Source: a virus | Length of the DNA stretch: 31,723 bases | IMG/VR virus record: IMGVR_UViG_3300017746_000073 | Span: 1 to 31,723 of that record | Reading direction: 5' to 3' (one strand) | Part shown: positions 27,501 through 31,723 of the stretch, piece by piece | Layout of the letters: each line of letters opens with the position of its first letter | Position numbering within the stretch: the stretch's first letter is position 1 | The notes under the pieces: generated by a model | Seen by the model: only the letters and a program-made list of their open reading frames with translations | The model's database searches: none | What the model was told of the DNA's origin: nothing | Made by a program: the position numbers and the translations under genes

Positions 27501-30230
27501 AATTTAAGGGTTGATAATACTGCTTTGAAGCTTAGAAAAAGTCAAGGACCTAGAAAAGGTATAAGTGTTTGGGACTTTGATGACACGCTTGCTACTACTA
27601 AGTCTATGATAGGTGTAGAAATGCCCGCTGAAGAAACTATGCTTGATGTTGGTGCTAGAAGAATATTTAAAAAAGAATTCGAAAACAGACCTAGCTTTAA
27701 ACAAAACTTTAAAGACTTAAATAAAGAACAACAAGCAAGAGACTTAAAAGATGTTCCTGGCAGAAAATCAAAAATAGATGCTGAAACATTTGCTAAAACC
27801 TCAGACAAGTTAGCCGCGGAAGGCGCGCAATTTGATTTTAGTGAGTTCAACAAAGTTATGAAAGGCAAAAAAGGCCCTATGTTTGAAAAGGCTTTAGCTA
27901 GAAATAAAAAGTTTGGTAATGAAAATGTTTACATATTAACAGCTAGACCTCAAGCGTCAGCAACAGCTATACAGAAATTTTTAAAAGGCATAGGTTTAGA
28001 TATACCTTTAAAAAATATAACAGGGCTAGCTGATGGTAGACCAGAAGCAAAAGCAGCTTGGATTGAGGATAAAGTACTAGAAGGTTATAATGACTTTTAT
28101 TTTGCTGATGATGTTTATAAAAATGTAAAAGCAGTACAAGAATCTTTAGACAAGTACGATATAAAATCAAAAACAGAAGTTGCTGGTTTTAGAAACAGTA
28201 TGACTAATTCTGAAAAGTTTAACACTATACTAGAACAAGTTAAGGGCATACCTAAGGACGATCAGTTTTCAGACGCAAGAGCAAAAAACATAGGCAAGCA
28301 AAAAGGTAAATTTAAATTTTTCGTACCACCATCAGCTGAAGATTTTGTTGGACTTTTATATGGGTTTTTAGGTAAAGGAAAACAAGGTGATGCTCAAATG
28401 GATTTCTTCAAACAAACACTAATAAAACCTTTTAGTCAAGCAATGCAAGCTCTTTCTATAGCTAAAAATGCTTCAAGAAAAAAATATAGATCAATTAGAA
28501 AAAGCTTTAGTAAGAAATTCAGAAAAAGTTTACTTAAAGAATCAGAGTACTCAGGCTTTAGTAATGAAGATGCTGCTAGAGTTTACATGTGGCGTAAAGG
28601 CGGTTATGACATACCTGGTTTATCTAAGCAAGACATAAATAAATTAGTTGAAGTTGTAGAAAACAATGAAGAATTAAAGTCTTATGCGGATCAAATTTTT
28701 AATTCAACAGGCAAAGGATACGTTGAGCCATCTGAAAACTGGACTGCATCTGGTATAGCAGGAGACCTAAGAACTTCTTTAGACGATGTAAATAGAAAAC
28801 AGTATTTAGGCGAGTGGATAAAAAACAAGAACGAAATATTTTCTAAAGAAAACTTAAACAAGATAGAAGCCGCCATGGGTTCTAACTTTAGAGAAGCTCT
28901 TGAAGATATACTTTACCGCATGGAAAACGGTAGTAATAGAAATTTTGGAAGTAACAGATTGGTTAATGGTTTCATGAACTGGATTAATAACTCTGTAGGT
29001 ACTATAATGTTTTTCAATGCTAGATCAGCCGTGCTACAAACCATATCAGCTGTGAATTTTATAAACTTAACAGACAACAATCCTATAGCTGTAGCTAAAA
29101 CCTTAATTAATCAAAAACAATTTTGGACTGATTTTGTAAGTATATTTAATTCAGACTTTCTACAACAAAGAAGAGCTGGTAATACTACAGATGTTAGTGC
29201 AAGTGAAATAGCTAGCTACGTTAAAAACTCTAAAAACCCTATAAAAGCTGGAATTGCGTTCTTATTAGAAAAAGGTTTTATACCTACTCAAATAGCTGAT
29301 AGTTTTGCAATATCTATAGGTGGCGCTAGCTTTTACAGAAATAGAATAAACACATACGTCAATCAGGGTTTTAGCTTAGAAGAAGCTCAAACAAAAGCTT
29401 TTGGTGAGTTTCAAGAGCTTGCAGAATTATCGCAACAGTCTAGTAGAGCAGATCGTATATCTCAACAACAGTCAGGTCCTTTAGGTAGGGTTATATTAGC
29501 TTTTGCAAACACTCCGATGCAGTATACTAGATTAATTAAAAAGGCAACTTTAGATTTGGCTAACCGAAGAGCTGATTGGAAAACTAATTTATCTAAAATA
29601 GTTTACTACGGCGCTATTCAAAACTATATATTTAATGCATTGCAAAACGCGTTGTTTGCTCAGCTTTGGGATGATGACGAGGAAGAGGAAGAAAAAAAGA
29701 ATATAAGAATCGCTAGCGGTATGTCTGACTCACTTCTTAGAGGTATGGGTATTGGAGGTGCTGGTGTAGCTGCTATTAAAAATATAGTATTAAGAGTTAT
29801 AGAAGAATCTAAAAAAAGAAATCCTGAGTACACTAAAGCTTCTATTGACGCTTTAAGTTTGTCTCCTCCTGTTCAAAGTAAAATAAGAAAAATAGCTTCT
29901 GCTGGTAATATATTAAAATATGAAGGCGATGAAATATTTAAAAAAGGTTTATCAATAGATAATCCTGCTTTTATGATAACAGCAAAACTAGCTTCAGCTC
30001 TTGGAAATATACCTGCTGATAGATTACTTCAAAAGCTAGACAATTTAAGAGTGGCCATAGATGAAGACACTAAGTGGTGGCAGACTGTTGCCCTAACATT
30101 AGGTTGGGATCAATGGAGTTTAGGTCTTGGCCGTAAAAATAAAGATAAAGTAATAGTACCCAAAATGGATAACCTTAAAATAAAAGGTTTAAATTTTAAG
30201 AAACCAAAATTTAAAAAAATAAAATTTTAA
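21537..30230 (+). CDS. Giant multi-domain internal virion protein (polyvalent-type: zincin, sigma-like stretch, HAD)
   Basis: This 2897-aa protein is the largest in the window and the last of the ejection-protein run. In order: a charged helical N-terminus; a glycine-zipper hydrophobic segment at about 559-600 (FIPIVGAGAGIGAASGATAG); a zinc-metallopeptidase motif HEVLH at 970-974 with E1052 (ASEVF) as plausible third ligand; a stretch at about 1215-1320 resembling sigma-factor region 2 (FLRNYDAGLNSLFGWL, then SIDQEV at 1283); long helical linkers; a HAD-type module with DFDDT at 2013-2017, LTARP at 2134-2138 and DD at 2191-2192; and a long helical C-terminus with an acidic tract near 2711-2720. 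Injected polyvalent proteins of phages carry such mixed enzymatic modules. The role is inferred, namely entry into the host with DNA and action on host targets or membrane. All key HAD and zincin residues appear intact. Confidence 0.7.
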   Translation: MDLNPQQQARLLEFQQNFQGSQEEYDSGLAALYDSFKVENEQEKLLQKINEAKAKKANASADQQDALAEANQDGASNSVPVSLESFSKMSQPQKRRLSFNERQRLEKEKKDRELFSDYVLNPDQLDFDKQRIPDDLYWSDLIGGRSMFDPEGDDKLEQFSKLFYASKGLDYKKIKAAKEDGLRNDQMQKFIDSNLYETKRVQSDPFMMSGLALGMGTSGGGVPTSTLENFLVEDYVADQDTLDAYPELFDEYGALKFKSKEELRTFERDLREKNDAYAEITSSEWNREIEHELNMKFKAMLEDLKIEQEVVLDYISEKTKSVEANITERYRIPENTVTDENEDGTVDLADTIQALVGGFNTRIEDLNQELNDTAGIDIEGLKDFKPATQEQSDIVNSIVDRLNLVYEEAQPLNEGMSTLNSLVWATDAAYAGQEVSQTLLNYGDVSRIRGEYVDGKGSSIWNSLRKGKVSGELNDEFWRITYGITDLDDPEQLKEVSEKVALLTAKNNGILTSRVWEEYSNANTVSAKMEILSQEPVEIFLSLFGNSMSQFFETGDELFIPIVGAGAGIGAASGATAGGVGAVPGFLTGASYGLSTWQAITALNMEVGNAYQTVMVEKGLDLSNPEDVMAGLKDPEIIKEANEIGFKRGIPIALMNLVGAKATNAIVSKTALSSGGVRLATAGVTGFVVDPVFEGTGEALAQVFSGEGIKATEIMDEMIGGTAGTSSNFALKSARMSMFNEAGKQAIKLKNLDNMVKGNYTVNQVEKFVNRLVAKNKITKEDAAAIRENARVVDAVNNQIKNNSKSGKVKAGVKSRVADLIKTKETIEKQPGLAAAAAKSIKQINEEISNVTSNNALKTEDSFVTIKDYVSKQTRSLNAAIPFLKSLGIDADVEIIQINSIEDYNNLPSMFNKDEVIGTFEDGRTSAVVSPYVEGKKQFIVVNNENVKNNGAVNLVNQGSTDVAAVSVTHEVLHAVLDRSFSDTQIIDLGKKLDTYLNEQSAIDGNDGKNISVGVVDKIKNRLKVYGSYNQDGVFVPSKENPNYTEAMYASEVFTNLSDEMSIGNIQWKRQDTAFWQRVANDITDYLKYKLGMPDNIINAAEIQTGEQAFNFVKNFNKSFYNKQSLTKRQIKGISPSTIANEESDTSTEETEAANRKSTLPGDIKSNLDKFTGPAESRKYTSNALFRATEDFASAFNALENTDLLDGSIAGLPAVTQEYLNQNPEFIRDVKERIGERFLRNYDAGLNSLFGWLTGKNKSGKSIIELSAGDIQNRNKRRPGGTSIDQEVSEGSIGIKERLQADEDSTMSDLENKDLSVTAKAKPKVKTFAESISVSPELSEEITNTVINTLDPENKSLPSVTQTELRKKLEQAFSKDLYKKIRPLLGRKIEDYKKFLNTNYKVLWDKIPQSAINKRFPELATIVNKRMGASQSNVAERNVKNIYAGNTLRIKSNLTKQDFVDYFSSDPKKTRSRKESLAQVIAVELAKDEVNNVMMDNPDLRNRWIGQQELMNNNLKENYVAMLSAAIGRATVDSQGLRYSQIVQTAEEIGISQDQLVNLLNDLSLDEIQDQQPIIYDSIIDSFNYWVENKVKIVGRINDGFVKVISKQFPSFIGKYNNALKEYVKNKEYNWSTDYTDLEGNKRKIYNSQRYNTWLDQTLQQIKYMPVEALEALKNLKNQKYNWLVKMHIKDNGSSRGGSPVGMVYNKNGTLVSEDRQKKVTPEEYAEGKRISKEVYKSKLDKAIDDAIKNNKATEETTAKWKKYDSNDIELGNKGAATMGHILSVYRNIANKPWGAQTKANVMSRVMGPKGKASLKSGLALMDAYHSSLNDWVNNEVKNGRNRSDAITSIFANMQMTTNAVYSARAYASFTSFYFVDGPQDINKKFEDYKGEHVQDSSSTTSSIFLSMLNNSFNDNIEEILNGYEQSAMLESDTKRIDDLGGRNSPLGNLRFLLDPKLGKQIFNLDGINKYQEVLNEYDQIFRTSVGANLRVDNTALKLRKSQGPRKGISVWDFDDTLATTKSMIGVEMPAEETMLDVGARRIFKKEFENRPSFKQNFKDLNKEQQARDLKDVPGRKSKIDAETFAKTSDKLAAEGAQFDFSEFNKVMKGKKGPMFEKALARNKKFGNENVYILTARPQASATAIQKFLKGIGLDIPLKNITGLADGRPEAKAAWIEDKVLEGYNDFYFADDVYKNVKAVQESLDKYDIKSKTEVAGFRNSMTNSEKFNTILEQVKGIPKDDQFSDARAKNIGKQKGKFKFFVPPSAEDFVGLLYGFLGKGKQGDAQMDFFKQTLIKPFSQAMQALSIAKNASRKKYRSIRKSFSKKFRKSLLKESEYSGFSNEDAARVYMWRKGGYDIPGLSKQDINKLVEVVENNEELKSYADQIFNSTGKGYVEPSENWTASGIAGDLRTSLDDVNRKQYLGEWIKNKNEIFSKENLNKIEAAMGSNFREALEDILYRMENGSNRNFGSNRLVNGFMNWINNSVGTIMFFNARSAVLQTISAVNFINLTDNNPIAVAKTLINQKQFWTDFVSIFNSDFLQQRRAGNTTDVSASEIASYVKNSKNPIKAGIAFLLEKGFIPTQIADSFAISIGGASFYRNRINTYVNQGFSLEEAQTKAFGEFQELAELSQQSSRADRISQQQSGPLGRVILAFANTPMQYTRLIKKATLDLANRRADWKTNLSKIVYYGAIQNYIFNALQNALFAQLWDDDEEEEEKKNIRIASGMSDSLLRGMGIGGAGVAAIKNIVLRVIEESKKRNPEYTKASIDALSLSPPVQSKIRKIASAGNILKYEGDEIFKKGLSIDNPAFMITAKLASALGNIPADRLLQKLDNLRVAIDEDTKWWQTVALTLGWDQWSLGLGRKNKDKVIVPKMDNLKIKGLNFKKPKFKKIKF

Positions 30231-30234
30231 ACAA

Positions 30235-30396
30235 ATGAGCTTATCAGATTTTAAATTATACGCAATGAACGCAGGGACATTAAGTGTTACAACTTTTACT
30301 CACATAGAAGACGGATTAAAAATATTGCTGCTACTAGTTACTATAGGCTATACTGTTAGCAAGTGGAAGAACACAAAAAAAGAAAAAGAAAAATAA
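30235..30396 (+). CDS. Small single-TM protein, holin-like
   Basis: This 53-aa protein lies 4 bp after the giant gene, with the next gene 1 bp after its stop. Residues 1-27 are polar. A hydrophobic helix, LKILLLLVTIGYTV (about 28-41), is followed by a strongly basic tail (SKWKNTKKEKEK). One membrane span with a short charged C-terminus fits small phage holins or other lysis/membrane proteins. No endolysin is seen next to it, so lysis function is only a guess. The tight spacing and full coding continuity between neighbouring genes support it as a real gene. Confidence 0.6.
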   Translation: MSLSDFKLYAMNAGTLSVTTFTHIEDGLKILLLLVTIGYTVSKWKNTKKEKEK

Positions 30397-30397
30397 T

Positions 30398-30631
30398 ATG
30401 AACTCATCCCCATTTAATAAAAAAGGTTGTAAAGACGTTTTACAGGCACACTGCTTTGGTAACTCAAAAAAGAAAACAGCTTTACCAAAAAAAGAAGGAA
30501 AAAAAGACGCGTGTTACCATAAAGTAAAAAAAGCCGTAAAGGTTTGGCCTAGCGCGTATGCCTCTGGTCAGCTAGTTCAGTGTAGAAAAAGAGGAGCATC
30601 TAACTGGGGTGTTGGTAAAAAGAAAAAGTAA
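30398..30631 (+). CDS. Small basic Cys-containing phage protein (NSSPF N-terminus)
   Basis: This 77-aa, very Lys-rich protein carries the core ACYHKVKKAVKVWPSAYASG followed by a CRKRGASNWG element (about residues 43-72). I recognise that core as recurring in small proteins of environmental phages and giant viruses; the function is unknown. Residues 2-6 are NSSPF, close to the NSPF of the next two proteins. Four Cys residues could bind metal. Strong positive charge suggests nucleic-acid contact or packaging in the virion. Its stop overlaps the next start by one base (TAATG), so the two are coupled. Confidence 0.6.
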   Translation: MNSSPFNKKGCKDVLQAHCFGNSKKKTALPKKEGKKDACYHKVKKAVKVWPSAYASGQLVQCRKRGASNWGVGKKKK

Positions 30632-30996
30632 TGGCTTATACACAAAATAATTCACCGTTTCTATGCTGGAAATCGCATAAGCAAGTAGGTATGAAAATGA
30701 AGGGTGGAAAAGAAGTTCCTAATTGTGTGCCTAAAGACTCTGCTTTACCTAAAAAGAAAACAAAAGGTGGTGGTACTAGGAAGGTGTGTTTGCCTGCTGA
30801 CAAAGTAAGATCAATGAGTGCTGCTGAAAAAACAAAAGTTATTTCAGCAAAAGAATCTGCAGCATCAAAAGGTAAACAAAAAAGATCTAGTAAGTCTAAT
30901 GTTAAAGGTGCTAGAAAAAAAGGAGCAACACTTAAAGACTGGTTTGAAAAAGAAAATTGGATTAACGTTAAAACAGGAAAGCCTTGCGGCGATTAA
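30631..30996 (+). CDS. Small basic phage protein (NSPF N-terminus; DUF5872-like C-terminus)
   Basis: This 121-aa Lys-rich protein begins MAYTQNNSPF. A middle with CLPADKVRSMSAAEKTKV is followed by a Lys/Ser-rich linker and the C-terminal element LKDWFEKENWINVKTGKPCG (about residues 101-120). The last element resembles the domain I know as DUF5872, found in phages and giant viruses; the name is from memory and the function unknown. It shares an 8-of-10 N-terminal decapeptide with the following gene. Its start overlaps the previous stop. There is no membrane segment or signal peptide. Confidence 0.6.
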   Translation: MAYTQNNSPFLCWKSHKQVGMKMKGGKEVPNCVPKDSALPKKKTKGGGTRKVCLPADKVRSMSAAEKTKVISAKESAASKGKQKRSSKSNVKGARKKGATLKDWFEKENWINVKTGKPCGD

Positions 30997-31000
30997 TAAC

Positions 31001-31297
31001 ATGGCATATCAACAACACAACTCACCTTTTAGAATAACAGAGTCATCATATGAGAAGCAAAATAGAAAAATGCGGTCAAAGCATAAGTCTGAGACTGGTA
31101 AAACTCTAGGAGCTAGACAAACCAAAGGAACGGGTAAGCGTAGGGTGTCATTTGCTTGTAGATTCGGAAGCATGGCAGGCTCTTTGAAAAACTCTAAAGG
31201 CGAACCAACTAAATTAAAAATGGCGTTAAAGAAGTGGGGATTTGGTAGCAAAGAAGCTGCTAGAAATTTCTGTAACAAACACAAAGAAAAAAAATAA
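31001..31297 (+). CDS. Small basic phage protein (NSPF N-terminus; RRVSFACRFG domain)
   Basis: This 98-aa protein begins MAYQQHNSPF and contains RRVSFACRFGSMAGSL and LKMALKKWGFGSKEAARNF (about residues 47-90). This is a compact Arg/Lys-rich module that recurs in marine phage proteins (it may be the one called DUF6321, from memory). I chose the ATG at 31001 over the in-frame one at 30818. The longer form would overlap 180 bases of the upstream gene in another frame, whereas 31001 gives a 4-bp gap and exposes the shared N-terminus. Function is unknown; a packaged DNA-binding protein is possible. Confidence 0.65.
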   Translation: MAYQQHNSPFRITESSYEKQNRKMRSKHKSETGKTLGARQTKGTGKRRVSFACRFGSMAGSLKNSKGEPTKLKMALKKWGFGSKEAARNFCNKHKEKK

Positions 31298-31300
31298 ATT

Positions 31301-31441
31301 ATGGGAAAATTATTAGTAAAAATAGGATTATGGATGCAAGCTTGGTGGTGTAAGCTAATGTGTAAATGGAACTGGTTAGTGTCTAAGTTAATTGTAGACG
31401 TTAAAGACTGTCCAATAGCACAGTGCACGTGTAAAAAATAA
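31301..31441 (+). CDS. Trp/Cys-rich 46-aa protein of unknown function
   Basis: This small gene starts 3 bp after the previous stop. Residues 1-29 form a possible amphipathic helix with many Trp (MQAWWCKLMCKWNWLVSK), and the end has DCPIAQCTCKK. The five Cys at roughly 17, 21, 37, 42 and 44 could bind a metal or form disulphides. The high Trp content suggests a membrane-surface role, perhaps in lysis. It is the last + strand gene before the terminator. The coding call rests on spacing, composition and frame; no family was identified. Confidence 0.5.
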   Translation: MGKLLVKIGLWMQAWWCKLMCKWNWLVSKLIVDVKDCPIAQCTCKK

Positions 31442-31487
31442 GGAACAAAGATAAATGGGCGTACCATACCCAAAAGTTCCTGTAACA

Positions 31488-31515
31488 GAAGGGGATCTCA
31501 AATGAGGTCCCCTTC
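31488..31515 (+). terminator. Strong hairpin terminator ending the virion gene operon
   Basis: A 13-bp stem, GAAGGGGATCTCA (31488-31500) with TGAGGTCCCCTTC (31503-31515), contains one T-G pair and a very short loop. It is followed by ATTGTTTTTATCC, giving a U-run on the + strand. It sits between converging genes, 8 bp from the nrdA stop. On the minus strand no A/T tract of comparable quality follows, so it mainly serves the + strand operon. Confidence 0.85.
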
Positions 31516-31522
31516 ATTGTTT

Positions 31523-31723
31523 TTATCCGTCACAGGCAATACAATCTTCACTCATAGCTTGTTGTGCTATATCGCCACGTAGTACTGATTCGGTTCTAGT
31601 ATAGTATAAGGTTTTAATACCTTTTTTCCATGCTGACATATGAACTTGATTAATCCATTTAGGTGTAGCTACACTAGGAAATGCTAGGTTTAAACTAACA
31701 GACTGATCTATGTACTGTTGTCG
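31523..31723 (-). CDS. nrdA: Class I ribonucleotide reductase large subunit, C-terminal end (partial)
   Basis: On the minus strand the window ends inside a gene whose last 66 residues are visible. They contain QQYIDQSVSLNLAFPS, WKKGIKTLYYTRTES and a terminal EDCIACDG. The IDQS-SLN loop and the K-G-x-K-T-x-YY-x-R-T segment are characteristic of the catalytic subunit of class I ribonucleotide reductase, which makes dNTPs. The CIAC pair at the end is the redox-active tail that re-reduces the active site. Phages often encode this enzyme to boost DNA synthesis. The 5' part lies beyond the window. It is transcribed towards the virion operon and marks the start of the metabolism/replication region. 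Confidence 0.9.
   Translation of the reverse strand, partial: RQQYIDQSVSLNLAFPSVATPKWINQVHMSAWKKGIKTLYYTRTESVLRGDIAQQAMSEDCIACDG

Noticed and set aside
27542-27868. Minus-strand 108-codon open frame within the giant gene
   Set aside because: It is antisense to the HAD module, which has conserved catalytic motifs on the + strand.
30818-31000. Upstream in-frame ATG for the 98-aa protein
   Set aside because: It would overlap the coding region of the preceding gene in another frame by about 180 bases; the ATG at 31001 gives normal spacing and the shared NSPF start.
31009-31473. Minus-strand 154-codon open frame opposite two small genes
   Set aside because: It is antisense to clearly coding + strand genes, and its product looks like a composition artefact.
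31455-31505. A 16-codon frame after the 46-aa gene
   Set aside because: It is too short, runs into the terminator stem and has no supporting features.
1-31723. tRNA genes, CRISPR arrays, IS elements, integrase or attachment sites
   Set aside because: Intergenic gaps are at most about 80 bp, and no direct-repeat array, cloverleaf or transposase motif was seen.

Overview
The window is a stretch of a tailed double-stranded DNA bacteriophage genome, carrying the virion (structural) half of a podovirus-like phage. DNA packaging, capsid, neck/tail and ejection-protein genes all run on the + strand with gaps of 0-65 bp and are almost certainly co-transcribed. At the right edge they meet a converging minus-strand gene, the C-terminal end of a class I ribonucleotide reductase large subunit, which marks the switch to the nucleotide-metabolism/replication half. 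No host genes, tRNAs, IS elements, integrase or CRISPR arrays were seen. The DNA is AT-rich with AGA/TTA-type codons. None of the 17 visible start codons has a convincing Shine-Dalgarno sequence; each is preceded by A/T-only or A-rich DNA. This, with the TerL/portal type, suggests a Bacteroidota (possibly marine flavobacterial) host and a relation to crAss-like or environmental marine podoviruses. The host is an inference.

Layout: (1) 1-6770, packaging and head: terL (5' end cut by the window), portal, acidic scaffold-like protein, major capsid protein, then a UUCG hairpin terminator. (2) 6836-9949, a conserved 253-aa protein of unknown role followed by two likely neck/ring proteins. (3) 9956-18180, a 2171-aa tail protein and a 558-aa partner that look like the two ends of a tail stabilisation-type protein. 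(4) 18191-30230, a small cupin-fold protein, two probable ejection proteins (237 and 702 aa) and a 2897-aa giant. The giant combines a glycine-zipper membrane segment, a zinc-metallopeptidase motif (HEVLH), a sigma-like stretch and a HAD-type phosphatase module. (5) 30235-31441, five tiny genes: a holin-like single-TM protein, three Lys-rich proteins sharing an N-terminal NSPF-type motif, and a Trp/Cys-rich 46-aa protein. A strong terminator follows, then nrdA on the minus strand.

As a working model, TerL and portal fill a capsid built on the scaffold protein. The ring and stabilisation-like proteins form a short tail. The ejection proteins travel in the head and enter the host with the DNA, where the enzymatic modules of the giant could act on host targets before phage genes are expressed. 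The most interesting items are that multi-enzyme giant, the shared NSPF N-termini of the small basic proteins, and a sharply GC-richer patch inside terL.
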